NCBI RefSeq assembly: GCF_019402445.1
Contig: NZ_SRZM01000117.1
Span: 1-21,043 of the forward strand
Length of the DNA stretch: 21,043 nucleotides
Reading direction: 5' to 3'
Source of the DNA: Brachyspira pilosicoli
Lineage (GTDB): Bacteria; Spirochaetota; Brachyspiria; Brachyspirales; Brachyspiraceae
The notes under the pieces were generated by a model, which saw only the letters and a list, made by a program, of their open reading frames with translations, had not been told where the DNA came from and made no database searches. Position 1 is the stretch's first letter, and each line of letters begins with the position of its first letter. Both the position numbers and the translations under genes were made by a program. Of the stretch, positions 6,457 through 16,509 are shown one piece after another.

Positions 6457-8289
6457 TTACTTATGAAAATAATTATAGATATTATTAGCCACTTTATAAC
6501 TTATTCCAGGTATATTGGCTATATTATCTAATGAAGCATTTTTTATATTGTCTATATTGATAAAATGAGAATAAAGTTTTTCTATGCCTTTTTTACCCAA
6601 ACCTTCTATTTTTTCAAGTTCGCTTTTTACCATTTCTCTGCTTCTTTTTCTTCCATGACTAGTATTAACCCATCTATGTGTTTCATCTCTCACCTTTTGC
6701 AAAAATAGTCTTGCAGGCTCATTATCATTTAATTGAACTGGTGTTTCTCTATTTGGTAAATATATCTCTTCAAACTTTTTAGCAAGTGCCATTATAGGCT
6801 GATTTTTTATGTCTAATTCTTTTAAAGCTTCTATTGCAGAGTTAAGCTGCCCCCTTCCACCGTCTATAAGTATTAAATCTGGAAATGTAGAGTTCTCTTC
6901 TTTAAGCCTTTTATATCTTCTGTAAACTGCCTCTTTTATAGAAGCAAAGTCATCTATGCCCGTAACAGTCTTCATATTAAATATTCTATAGTTTTTATTG
7001 TCAGAAACTCCATTAACAAATCTCACCATTCCAGCCATGGTATAACTTCCCTGAATATGTGCTATATCGAAAGATTCTATTATAGAAGGTGCTTTTTTTA
7101 GTTTAAATATTTCCTGAAGCCTTGTAATTCCAATAGGTACTTCTCTAATCAATGCTCTCTCTTTAAATAAATGTCTTGCATTTTCATTCGCTATTGATAT
7201 TAATCCTTTCTTTGTGTTATCAAGTTTTATTTCAACATCTCTTCCCGATATCTCTTTTAAATAATCCTTTACAACATCAAAATCTTTAATTACAAAATCT
7301 GTAGCTATTGAAGCGGGTATTAAATTATTATGAGTATAATATTGAGTAATGAATGCAGAAATGACTTCACTATATCTTGATCTGTTAGAATCTTCATCAA
7401 TGTTTTTGTCTTGCATAGCGAAAGTTTTTCTGTCTACAAGCTTGCCTCCTTTTACAGAAAGCACTACAATAGTATAATCTCCATTTTGTCCATAAGCTCC
7501 TATAATGTCTATATCATCGCTTTCTGGTACATATATACTCTGTTCAACTGTAATAGATTTTAGTAAGTCAATTTTATCTCTTAAATCTTTTGCCCTCTCA
7601 AACTCTAGCTTTTCCGCAAATACAAACATATCCTGCTTCATCTTACCAATAAGCTCATCAACATTGCCCTCAAGAAGCATAATAGCGTTGTCAATATCTT
7701 TATCGTACTCTTTTTCATCAATTAAATCGGCACAAGGAGCAGTGCATTTACCTATATGATAATAAAGGCAAGGTCTTATTTTGCGTTTTAGAGGAAAATC
7801 ATATTTGCACCTTCTAAGCTTAAAATTATCTATTATAAACTTTACTATTTTTTCTGCCCTCTCCGCAGCAACATAAGGTCCATAATACTTTTTATATTTT
7901 TTAGCATTTTCTTTGTCTATTACATTTCTTGCTTTTATTACCCTTGGAAAATGTTCGTTTGTAATTGCTATAAAAGGAAAAGATTTTTGGTCTTTAAGAA
8001 GTATATTATAATGAGGCTTATGCTTTCTTATCATCTCAGCTTCAAGTATTAAAGCCTCTACTTCGTTTTTTGTAACTATATAATCAATATCTCTAATATG
8101 TTCTACTAATGCAGTTGTTTTTGCATCTTTATTATTTCCTATAAAGTAGGAAGATACTCTTTTTTTTAATGATTTTGCTTTGCCTATATATATGATATTG
8201 GCATCTTTATCTTTCATAAAGTATACGCCAGATTTTGTAGGCAGGCGTTTTAATTTTTCTGAAATATATTCTTTAACTTGATTATTCAT
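6457..8289 (-). CDS. uvrC: Excinuclease ABC subunit C
   Basis: UvrC makes the two incisions around bulky DNA lesions after UvrA/UvrB recognition, in the cytoplasm. The 610 residues show the full domain order. The GIY-YIG nuclease is at the N-terminus (G-V-Y-F at 21-24, Y-I-G at 34-36). A Cys cluster follows, with C-K-Y-D-F, P-C-L-Y-Y-H-I-G-K-C and A-P-C, then a UVR motif that binds UvrB (FAEKLEFERAKDLRDKI). The RNase H-like second nuclease has FDIAHIQG, DLILIDGGRGQLN and RDETHRW, and a helix-hairpin-helix pair ends the protein (IEGLGKKGIEKL, IPGISYKVANNIY). Length is normal. uvrA and uvrB are not in the window. The ATG at 8287-8289 has no ribosome binding site; a strong promoter begins only about 17 nt upstream, so the message is probably nearly leaderless. 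Confidence 0.97.
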   Translation of the reverse strand: MNNQVKEYISEKLKRLPTKSGVYFMKDKDANIIYIGKAKSLKKRVSSYFIGNNKDAKTTALVEHIRDIDYIVTKNEVEALILEAEMIRKHKPHYNILLKDQKSFPFIAITNEHFPRVIKARNVIDKENAKKYKKYYGPYVAAERAEKIVKFIIDNFKLRRCKYDFPLKRKIRPCLYYHIGKCTAPCADLIDEKEYDKDIDNAIMLLEGNVDELIGKMKQDMFVFAEKLEFERAKDLRDKIDLLKSITVEQSIYVPESDDIDIIGAYGQNGDYTIVVLSVKGGKLVDRKTFAMQDKNIDEDSNRSRYSEVISAFITQYYTHNNLIPASIATDFVIKDFDVVKDYLKEISGRDVEIKLDNTKKGLISIANENARHLFKERALIREVPIGITRLQEIFKLKKAPSIIESFDIAHIQGSYTMAGMVRFVNGVSDNKNYRIFNMKTVTGIDDFASIKEAVYRRYKRLKEENSTFPDLILIDGGRGQLNSAIEALKELDIKNQPIMALAKKFEEIYLPNRETPVQLNDNEPARLFLQKVRDETHRWVNTSHGRKRSREMVKSELEKIEGLGKKGIEKLYSHFINIDNIKNASLDNIANIPGISYKVANNIYNYFHK

Positions 8290-8305
8290 AATTATAAGTT
8301 TTATA

Positions 8306-8333
8306 ATTATATAAAAAATAAAAAGTTTGTCAA
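8306..8333 (-). promoter_or_regulatory. uvrC promoter
   Basis: On the - strand, TTGACA (8333-8328) and TATAAT (8311-8306) are separated by 16 nt; both hexamers match the housekeeping consensus exactly. The expected start, near 8299, is about 10 nt before the uvrC ATG, which explains the missing Shine-Dalgarno. Confidence 0.75.
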
Positions 8334-8417
8334 AATTATATTTTTAATTTCAAATATTTGTAGTACAAATTCAGCACAAATAATAAATTTACAAAATTCA
8401 GTTTTTATATTTTTGTT

Positions 8418-8552
8418 AAAATAAGTTCTTTATTTTGTGTAATAATAAGCAATAAACCGCACGTATAAAGTGTATTGAATAAAGGTAGGCAGTATCGTGC
8501 GGAGAGGTGCCGCGGCTCGCGGTTGACAAACTTAAAAATTTTCAGTATATAC
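8418..8552 (+). repeat. Structured 135-bp direct repeat, copy 1
   Basis: This is a GC-rich island in AT-rich DNA that recurs at 8655-8788. It contains CCGCACG (8457-8463) complementary to CGTGCGG (8496-8502), and a compact hairpin CCGCG-GCT-CGCGG (8510-8522). A third pairing, AACCGC (8455-8460) with GCGGTT (8519-8524), would compete with both. The right end carries TTGACA (8523-8528), 17 nt, TATATA (8546-8551). No start codon with a ribosome binding site follows this copy before copy 2. The remaining parts of 8290-8821 (8334-8417, 8553-8654) are AT-rich without visible features. Confidence 0.85.
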
Positions 8553-8654
8553 CTAAACAATTATAATTTATCAATTTTTATTTATTTGCAAATAGAGTCT
8601 TAATTTATTAAGAATATAAAAACTTATAATAAGTTACTAAAATGTTTTATATAT

Positions 8655-8788
8655 AAAATAAGTTCTTTATCTTGTGTAATATAAGCAATAAACCGCACGT
8701 ATAAAGTGCATTGAATAAAGGCAGGCAGTACCGTGCGGAGAGGTGCCGCGGCTTGCGGTTGACAAACTTAAAAATTTTTAGTATATAC
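8655..8788 (+). repeat. Structured direct repeat, copy 2
   Basis: This is a 134-bp copy of 8418-8552, differing by one single-base gap and six substitutions, all C/T transitions. The long stem (8693-8699 with 8732-8738) is unchanged. The small hairpin becomes CCGCG-GCT-TGCGG (8746-8758), so one C-G pair turns into a G-U pair and the fold is kept. The copies start 237 bp apart. This could be a dispersed intergenic repeat family or a structured RNA/promoter module. Confidence 0.85.
8759..8787 (+). promoter_or_regulatory. Promoter of the dehydrogenase gene, carried by repeat copy 2
   Basis: TTGACA (8759-8764), 17-nt spacer, TATATA (8782-8787) gives a near-consensus promoter. A start near 8794 would leave a 28-nt leader with AGGA at 8811-8814 before ATG 8822. 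TATAAT at 8793-8798 is an alternative -10 without a matching -35. The same promoter is present in repeat copy 1 (8523-8551). Confidence 0.65.
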
Positions 8789-8821
8789 TTATTATAATTA
8801 TTAAAAACTTTAGGAATAAAA

Positions 8822-9865
8822 ATGAAAGCTTTAGTTTATATTGGAGATAAAAAAATAGAATTAAAGGAAATAGAAAACCCAAAGATTATAGACAGTAAAG
8901 ACGCTATAGTAAAAGTGCAATTATCAAGTATATGCACAAGCGACTTTCATATAATAAACGGGCAAGTACCCAGGGCAAACAAAAATATAGTGCTTGGGCA
9001 TGAATTTGTGGGCGAAGTAGTAAAAGTTGGAAACGAAGTAAAAAAACTTAATATAGGCGATAGAGTATCTGCCAACTGCATAACTTTTTGCGGAGAATGC
9101 TATTACTGCAAAAATGGCTTTATAAACAACTGCGAAAAAGGAGGCTGGGAGATAGGCTGCCGCATTAATGGCTGTCAGGCTGAATATGTGAGAGTGCCTT
9201 TTGCTGATATGTCATTAAATATAATTCCTCACAATGTCACATATAAAAATGCATTATTTGTTGGAGATATTTTAGCAAGCGGATATTTTGGTGCTGAGCT
9301 TTGCGAGATAAAAAAGAATGATACTGTTGCTGTAATAGGTGCTGGGCCTGTTGGGCTTTGTGCTATGATGAGTGCGAGGGCTTTCGGTGCAAAAAAGATT
9401 ATAGCCATAGACATAAACAAAGATAGATTAAACATCGCAAAAACAAACAATTTAGCAGACTTTTTTATTAATCCTAATAAAGTTAGCAATATAGAAGAAT
9501 ATATAAAAGACATAAATAACGGCAGGCTTTCTGACGGCACAATAGAGGCAGCAGGAGGAGAAAATACATTCGACTTAGCTTGGAGAATTGCAAGGCCTAA
9601 TTCTGTTGTAGCGTTAGTTGCAATGTATGAAAAGCCTCAGATACTTCCGTTAAATATAATGTATGGAAAAAACTTGATATTCAAAACAGGCGGTGTTGAT
9701 GCTGTTCATAGTGATGAAATCTTGAAACTAATATCTCAAGGCAAGTTAAATACTGATTTTCTCATTACTCATACTATAAAACTAGACAACATATTAAGAG
9801 GCTATGAGATATTTGATAAAAAAGAGGATAATTGCATAAAAATTGCTGTTGAACCCATACAATAA
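8822..9865 (+). CDS. Zinc-dependent medium-chain alcohol/polyol dehydrogenase
   Basis: This 347-residue cytoplasmic NAD(P)-dependent oxidoreductase belongs to the medium-chain family. The N-terminal GroES-like domain has catalytic zinc ligands C38 (I-C-T-S-D) and H60-E61 (L-G-H-E-F-V-G). A structural-zinc loop carries C90, C93, C96 and C104. The Rossmann domain has G-A-G-P-V-G at 173-178 and an acidic end to beta 2 (IIAIDINKDRL), which favours NAD over NADP. It resembles threonine-, sorbitol- and butanediol-dehydrogenase-like members, but the substrate cannot be read from sequence. It stands alone, with gyrB following after 109 bp under its own promoter. Expression is probably set by the repeat-borne promoter just upstream. 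Family firm, substrate unknown. Confidence 0.9.
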   Translation: MKALVYIGDKKIELKEIENPKIIDSKDAIVKVQLSSICTSDFHIINGQVPRANKNIVLGHEFVGEVVKVGNEVKKLNIGDRVSANCITFCGECYYCKNGFINNCEKGGWEIGCRINGCQAEYVRVPFADMSLNIIPHNVTYKNALFVGDILASGYFGAELCEIKKNDTVAVIGAGPVGLCAMMSARAFGAKKIIAIDINKDRLNIAKTNNLADFFINPNKVSNIEEYIKDINNGRLSDGTIEAAGGENTFDLAWRIARPNSVVALVAMYEKPQILPLNIMYGKNLIFKTGGVDAVHSDEILKLISQGKLNTDFLITHTIKLDNILRGYEIFDKKEDNCIKIAVEPIQ

Positions 9866-9901
9866 ACAATCAAAAAATTAGAACAATCTAACATTCCCTA
9901 A

Positions 9902-9930
9902 TTGTAATAATATTAAAATAGGTGTATAAT
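9902..9930 (+). promoter_or_regulatory. gyrB promoter
   Basis: TTGTAA (9902-9907), a 17-nt spacer and a perfect TATAAT (9925-9930), preceded by TG one base away, lie 45 bp before the gyrB ATG. This gives a leader of about 38 nt with GAAGAGGA at 9958-9965 as ribosome binding site. Confidence 0.6.
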
Positions 9931-9959
9931 ATATCAATTAAAATTTAATTAAGTATTGA

Positions 9960-11888
<1,929 letters not shown>

Positions 11889-12302
11889 TTACTAAATAAC
11901 TTATATTTTGTAATTTCTTATTTTATTAAATTTTTATAAGTGTTACGCACCTAAAAGAATTTCCTTCTGTTGTGGTGTATACTTTGTAAAAGTTTTATTT
12001 TTATAATAGGTTTCGCAAAGTATAAATATTTTATCTTTATATATTTAGAAGATTTATATAATATTATTATTTTAATTAAAAATATAGTATTTTGTAAAGT
12101 ATATTTAAAAGAGATATATATTATTTTGTATAGATAAAATAGCTGTAGGAAAGTGCTAATAATAGATATGAATAAAAAACTTTTAAATTTTTTAGTGTAT
12201 AAAACTGTTTGACTTTTCTAACATTTATATTTATAATATTTCATATTAATAATTGATTTTTCATGTTAAAGATATATATATTTTATTTAAGGAGGTAAAA
12301 TT
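11889..12302. other. 414-bp AT-rich intergenic region
   Basis: There is no supportable gene here. An imperfect GC-poor inverted repeat, TATACTTTG (11978-11986) with CAAAGTATA (12016-12024), may end the gyrB transcript, but it lacks a T tract. A related AAAGTATA recurs near 12100. The right end holds a consensus promoter and a full ribosome binding site for the flavoprotein gene. The only short reading frame noted (12169) has 14 codons and no ribosome binding site. Confidence 0.5.
12209..12237 (+). promoter_or_regulatory. Promoter of flavoprotein/IIB unit
   Basis: TTGACT (12209-12214), a 17-nt spacer and TATAAT (12232-12237) are almost exact consensus. The predicted start, near 12244, gives a leader of about 58 nt ending in TAAGGAGGT (12288-12296), the strongest Shine-Dalgarno in the window, so the unit should be well expressed. 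Confidence 0.7.
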
Positions 12303-13265
12303 ATGGATAATATATATGATTTAATTATAGTAGGAGGCGGCCCTGGAGGAATTGCTGCTGCTGTTGAGGCTGCTATACTTCAAATGAAAAAAGTGCTTCT
12401 TATAGAGAAAGGAGATAATCACTCTACTACTATTAGAAAGTTTTATAAAGATGATAAAAGAGTAGACAAAGATTATAAAGGTGAAGCTTTAGATTTGAAA
12501 GGCAACATTAAATTTGAAACTGCAACTAAAGGTGATGTATTAGATTTATTTAGCGAATGTTTATTTGGAAACTATATTGAAGCTATGTTTAATACTGAAG
12601 TTGAATCCATTAAAAAAAATGGCGAATATTTAGAAGTTACTACTGTTGATAATAAAACTTATACTTCTAAATATGTTGTAGCTTCCATTGGAAAAATGGG
12701 AAGACCTAATAGACCTGATTATAATATACCGCCTAGTTTGAATAATGTTGTAAACTTTAATATTTATAAATGCAAAGAAAATGAGAAAGTATTAGTAGTT
12801 GGAGGAGGAAACTCTGCTGTTGAGTATGCTTATCTTTTAGGTAAAGATAATGATGTTACAATTAATTATAGAAAGGCTGAATTTACAAGACCTAATGAAA
12901 AGAATTTAGAAACTATTAAAGAAGATATAGCGAGCGGTAAAGTAAAGCCAAGATTAGGTGTTGATATTAAATCTATAGAAGACAGTAGCGGAAAAGTATT
13001 GGTTCATTATGCTGATGGCATTGATGATACTTATGACAGGGTAATATATGCTTTAGGAGGAGTAGCTCCAATAGACTTCTTAAAAAGATGCGATATAGAG
13101 TTAGATGAAAGCGGTGTGCCTATAGTTAATGACAAACATGAAAGCTCTGTTAAAAACTTATTTATAGCTGGAGATATATTATATAAATCTGGCGGTTCTA
13201 TTGCTAAGGCTTTGAATGCTGGATTTGATATAGTTAAGTATGTAGATGAATTAATGAAAAAATAA
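12303..13265 (+). CDS. NAD(P)/FAD-dependent oxidoreductase, thioredoxin-reductase fold without CxxC (YpdA-like)
   Basis: This 320-residue cytoplasmic flavoprotein has an FAD-binding G-G-G-P-G-G at 11-16 followed by an acidic strand end (L-I-E-K), a second dinucleotide motif V-V-G-G-G-N-S-A at about 165-172, and a C-terminal FAD motif N-L-F-I-A-G-D. Length and order match class II thioredoxin reductases, but the redox-active CxxC is absent: the only cysteines are at about 86, 157 and in L-K-R-C-D. That resembles YpdA/Bdr proteins and related ferredoxin-NADP reductase-like proteins, which act on small disulfides without a Cys pair. It is well expressed by sequence criteria and sits 26 nt before the IIB-like gene. 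The electron acceptor is unknown. Confidence 0.75.
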   Translation: MDNIYDLIIVGGGPGGIAAAVEAAILQMKKVLLIEKGDNHSTTIRKFYKDDKRVDKDYKGEALDLKGNIKFETATKGDVLDLFSECLFGNYIEAMFNTEVESIKKNGEYLEVTTVDNKTYTSKYVVASIGKMGRPNRPDYNIPPSLNNVVNFNIYKCKENEKVLVVGGGNSAVEYAYLLGKDNDVTINYRKAEFTRPNEKNLETIKEDIASGKVKPRLGVDIKSIEDSSGKVLVHYADGIDDTYDRVIYALGGVAPIDFLKRCDIELDESGVPIVNDKHESSVKNLFIAGDILYKSGGSIAKALNAGFDIVKYVDELMKK

Positions 13266-13291
13266 TTTTATTAGAAGGAGTATAAATTAAT

Positions 13292-13594
13292 ATGTTAAAA
13301 GTACTTGCAGTTTGTGCTAATGGTTCTGGAACTAGTTTAATGATGGTAGAAAAAATTAAAAGAGTTTTAGAAAGTTTTGATATAAAAGACGTAAAGATAG
13401 AACATTCTGATTTGCAAAACAATAAAATAGATGAATACAATTTAATATTCTGCCCTTTTGCTTTTTTAGAAAAAGTAAAAGAATATGTAAAAGATGATAC
13501 TAAAATTATAGGCATCAAAAATATATTATCTGAAGAAGAGTTTAAAAGACAAATTATAGATTCAGGAAACTTAGAAGAATTAAAAAAATTATAA
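13292..13594 (+). CDS. Stand-alone PTS IIB component-like protein (ascorbate/lactose type)
   Basis: This small cytoplasmic protein of 100 residues begins V-L-A-V-C8-A-N-G-S-G-T-S-L-M-M, the phospho-cysteine P-loop of PTS IIB domains of the SgaB/UlaB and lactose/galactitol type. A second strand (N-L-I-F-C-P) and helix follow, as in the flavodoxin-like IIB fold. In a sugar PTS it would receive phosphate from IIA on Cys8 and pass it to the sugar on IIC. Neither IIA nor IIC lies in the window, and its partner gene is a flavoprotein. It could serve a remote transporter or a regulatory role. AAGGAG at 13275-13280 supports the start; a terminator follows. Confidence 0.75.
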   Translation: MLKVLAVCANGSGTSLMMVEKIKRVLESFDIKDVKIEHSDLQNNKIDEYNLIFCPFAFLEKVKEYVKDDTKIIGIKNILSEEEFKRQIIDSGNLEELKKL

Positions 13595-13611
13595 TAATTT
13601 TTATAAATAAT

Positions 13612-13649
13612 AAAAAGCGAAAGGTTAATTAAAACCCTTCGCTTTTTTT
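13612..13649. terminator. Strong bidirectional intrinsic terminator
   Basis: AAAAAGCGAA (13612-13621) pairs with TTCGCTTTTT (13638-13647). After one A/C mismatch, GGTT (13623-13626) pairs with AACC (13633-13636), leaving an AATTAA loop. A T run follows on the + strand (13643-13649), and the A run at the other end gives a T run on the - strand. It lies 18 bp after the IIB gene and 13 bp beyond the nucleotidase stop, so it serves both convergent genes. Confidence 0.9.
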
Positions 13650-13662
13650 ATTAGAATGCTTT

Positions 13663-15498
13663 TCAATTATTAGGATATATCAATTTATAATCTTTCTTTT
13701 TTCCTTCTTCAACATAATCTTCAGGCACTACTTTCCAATTATTAAGTTTTTCAACAGTAATAGCACCATTTTGTTTTTCAAACCAATTAATAATATAATA
13801 TCTCAAATCTTTATCTGTAGCCTTTAATACCAAATCCATGTTTTGCAAAGTTTTTAAATCTATTCCAGCACCTTGAGATAAATGTCCGCCGCCGCCGCTT
13901 CCTCTATAAGAGTTAATAGCAACTTTATATTCTTTGTCTAATTCAAAAGGTCTGCCGTCAGTGAAAGATTCTATTGTAACTTTTTCTCCTCTAGGCTTAG
14001 TAACATCAACAATATAATTAATACCTCCAACACTTTCATAATTATAACTAGGTGTAACTGTGTCATAAGAATTATATCTGTTATTAAATATTAACTCTCC
14101 ATTTGCATCTTTTTTGAATGCTATTAAATGGTCATTAATATTAGTCATAGTATTAAACCATCTGTCATAAGAATATTCCATAACATCTTTTATTTGTTTT
14201 CCTGTTAATTTCATCACATAAAAGAAATTCTCATAAGGATAAAGGCTAAACATATCTCGCACCTTTACAACACCATTATTTAAAACAGCATCTTTACTTA
14301 AAGGAGCAGCAAAACTAACATCAACCTCCTCTCCCAATTCTTCTTTAGCTATAGTAAACTCTAGCCTGTGTATAAAACTTAAAAAATAACTATCTCCAAA
14401 CATAGCCTCATCAGAAGTAAGTTTAGTGTTCAAATTACCAATATCACGGATCACCCAAGTTTGTATAGCTTTTTTAGAAGAATCAAAATTATCTAAAAAC
14501 TCTTTATCTGCCTCATACTTTGAAACATCAATTAATTCACCTTTAAATTTAATGTCCCAAGCATTATTAGTATAAATCATACTCACATCAATAGAAGGTA
14601 TAAATCTTGCAGCATTAACTCCTCCAAATATAGGCACAACTTTACCGCTTGGACTTTTAACTTCTTTAGTTTTTTGTTTAGTAGTTTCATCATACCCCAA
14701 ACCAGACCACCCCTGATGGTCATGACCTACAAGTATAATGTCAAACCCATCAACTTGCTCTGCCACTAATTGACTAGCATTTTCATTCTTGAAAGTCTCT
14801 TTATCTTCTGTATAATTAGCACCCGCATGGAAAAGCCCTATAACAATATCAGGACTCTCTTTTTCTTTTATAGTTTTCATCCATTTTTTTGCTGATTCAA
14901 CCATATCTTCCACAGCTAATCCTTCGTATAATACCTTTGGAAGTTGTCTATCTATTGCAGGCTCTATCAAACTAAGTATTGCTATTTTTACTCCATTTTT
15001 CTCTATTATAGTATAAGGTTTAAAATATGGATTTTTTGTTTTTTCATCTACTAAATTAGCAGAAAGTAAAGGAGCTTTTATCTCTTTTACTATTTTATCA
15101 TAAACATTATGCCCAGCCTCAACATCATGATTGCCCACTCCCACAGCATCATAATTCATATAATTAAGCACTTCAGACCATATATGAGGCTCATTAGTGG
15201 CAACAAAATTATAATAATAAACTGTAGGCTGCCCCTGAAGAGAATCTCCATTATCTAATAGTAATACTGTTTTACCTTCATCTTTTAGTTTTTTAATATA
15301 TGTATTTACTTGAGCTATGGAAGTATTTTCTTCTTTATCTGTAATAAAGTTATAAGGAAAAATCATTCCATGTATATCTGTAGTTTCAACTATAGTAAAA
15401 TTAATCTCACCCTCGGGGTAAGTTCTATTATTAGAATTATTACAAGACATAAAAACCAACAACGAAATAATAGTTATTATAATATATACTTTTTTCAT
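13663..15498 (-). CDS. 5'-nucleotidase / 2',3'-cyclic phosphodiesterase family lipoprotein
   Basis: This is an exported metallophosphatase of 611 residues from the chosen start. The signal peptide ends F-M-S-C19, giving a lipoprotein. The calcineurin-like domain has the metal ligands D41-x-H43, D82/D85 in LDNGDSLQG, G-N-H-D near 122-125, and the later L-F-H-A and V-G-H-D-H-Q. The C-terminal substrate-specificity domain follows (SYDRWFNT, then VGGINYIVD near the end). It should dephosphorylate extracellular nucleotides so nucleosides and phosphate can be taken up. I start at ATG 15496-15498 because GGAG lies six bases upstream; the ATG four codons earlier (15508-15510) has no such site. No partner gene is nearby. 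Confidence 0.87.
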   Translation of the reverse strand: MKKVYIIITIISLLVFMSCNNSNNRTYPEGEINFTIVETTDIHGMIFPYNFITDKEENTSIAQVNTYIKKLKDEGKTVLLLDNGDSLQGQPTVYYYNFVATNEPHIWSEVLNYMNYDAVGVGNHDVEAGHNVYDKIVKEIKAPLLSANLVDEKTKNPYFKPYTIIEKNGVKIAILSLIEPAIDRQLPKVLYEGLAVEDMVESAKKWMKTIKEKESPDIVIGLFHAGANYTEDKETFKNENASQLVAEQVDGFDIILVGHDHQGWSGLGYDETTKQKTKEVKSPSGKVVPIFGGVNAARFIPSIDVSMIYTNNAWDIKFKGELIDVSKYEADKEFLDNFDSSKKAIQTWVIRDIGNLNTKLTSDEAMFGDSYFLSFIHRLEFTIAKEELGEEVDVSFAAPLSKDAVLNNGVVKVRDMFSLYPYENFFYVMKLTGKQIKDVMEYSYDRWFNTMTNINDHLIAFKKDANGELIFNNRYNSYDTVTPSYNYESVGGINYIVDVTKPRGEKVTIESFTDGRPFELDKEYKVAINSYRGSGGGGHLSQGAGIDLKTLQNMDLVLKATDKDLRYYIINWFEKQNGAITVEKLNNWKVVPEDYVEEGKKKDYKLIYPNN

Positions 15499-15576
15499 TA
15501 AAAACTCCATATTATTATAATATATAAGTATAGTGAAAAAAAAGAATATATCTATTTTATTTTTAATAAATTATAA

Positions 15577-16509
15577 TTATTTTGTAAAACCTTTGGTATC
15601 GTCATAAAGCTCTATATATTTTTTTATGCCTTTTGCTGTTGCTTTTACCATTTTTAGCCTTGTCTCTTTATTTTTTAAAAACTTAGCATCATCGGCATTT
15701 GTGATAAATCCAATTTCTATAAGCGTAGAAGGCATTATTGCACCTTTTAAAACATAAAATAATGCATTTTGCACAGGCTTAGTTCTCTTTGCTACTCCAG
15801 ATACCTTATGCACTTCGTCTGCAATAGACTCTGCTAATATTCTGCTTTCTTTTTGATACTGCTCTATAAGCATATAATTGTGAGTAATTTGTGATGAATA
15901 GTATTCATATTTAGCTGAATCTATTTTATCAAATTTTACCAAAGCACTATTTTCAAACATAGACACAGCCCTAGCATATTCACTAGATTCCTGAGCACTA
16001 ACAAAATATGCCTCAAAACCTTTAGCACTAGAGCTTAATGAAGCGTTAGCATGCACACTTATTAATAATGCATTATTAGCTTTTTCTGTATTTATTTTTG
16101 CTGCCGTGTTTGCTATTTCAAAACGCTCTGCAAGAGTTGGGTAGGTATCATTTGTTCTTGTTAATACTATCTTTACATCTGGCAGTATACTTTCCAATTC
16201 TTTTTTAAGCTCTAAAGAAAATGACAAAACTATATCTTTTTCATATACCTTTCCAACACCAATAGAACCTGGGTCTCTTCCTCCATGCCCCGGGTCTATT
16301 ATAATTGTTGTAATGCCTTTAGAATCAAATTTGCTCTTTGCTGGATTAAAAGCTTTTTTTAATTCTTCTGCTGTAATATTTAAATTGTTTAATTTTATTT
16401 TATCATTATTCTGAGAGTATAAAAAGCAAGTATTAAATAGAGCTAATACAAAAAATAATATTATTCTTCTTTTATTTCCTCTGAATAACCACAATCTTCC
16501 TTGATACAA
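15577..16509 (-). CDS. N-acetylmuramoyl-L-alanine amidase (Amidase_3)
   Basis: This secreted zinc amidase cleaves the stem peptide from muramic acid in peptidoglycan. The zinc and catalytic residues are all present: H75 in I-D-P-G-H-G-G, E90 in V-Y-E-K-D, H153 in S-V-H-A-N-A, and catalytic E265 in L-I-E-I-G-F. Positions 80-93 and 240-262 match the AmiA/B/C/CwlM family. A hydrophobic segment near 15-31 is the signal peptide or anchor. The start is uncertain: the frame has no good ATG. TTG at 16507-16509 opens the longest form, and TTG at 16492-16494 has AAGGA three bases upstream. Either start lies inside the 3' end of topA, implying coupled translation. 310 residues as given. Confidence 0.88.
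   Translation of the reverse strand: MYQGRLWLFRGNKRRIILFFVLALFNTCFLYSQNNDKIKLNNLNITAEELKKAFNPAKSKFDSKGITTIIIDPGHGGRDPGSIGVGKVYEKDIVLSFSLELKKELESILPDVKIVLTRTNDTYPTLAERFEIANTAAKINTEKANNALLISVHANASLSSSAKGFEAYFVSAQESSEYARAVSMFENSALVKFDKIDSAKYEYYSSQITHNYMLIEQYQKESRILAESIADEVHKVSGVAKRTKPVQNALFYVLKGAIMPSTLIEIGFITNADDAKFLKNKETRLKMVKATAKGIKKYIELYDDTKGFTK

Noticed and set aside
8418..8788. CRISPR array or tRNA/rRNA fragment in the GC-rich repeats
   Set aside because: Only two copies of ~135 bp with one ~100-bp gap and no short regular spacers; no cloverleaf, TTCGA-type arm or rRNA signature was seen.
9876..9903. AATTAG/CTAATT hairpin after the dehydrogenase as a terminator
   Set aside because: Only six AT-rich pairs with no T tract, and its right arm overlaps the gyrB -35 region.
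12169..12213. Short ORF of 14 codons in the gyrB-flavoprotein gap
   Set aside because: No ribosome binding site, and it overlaps the -35 box of a convincing promoter.
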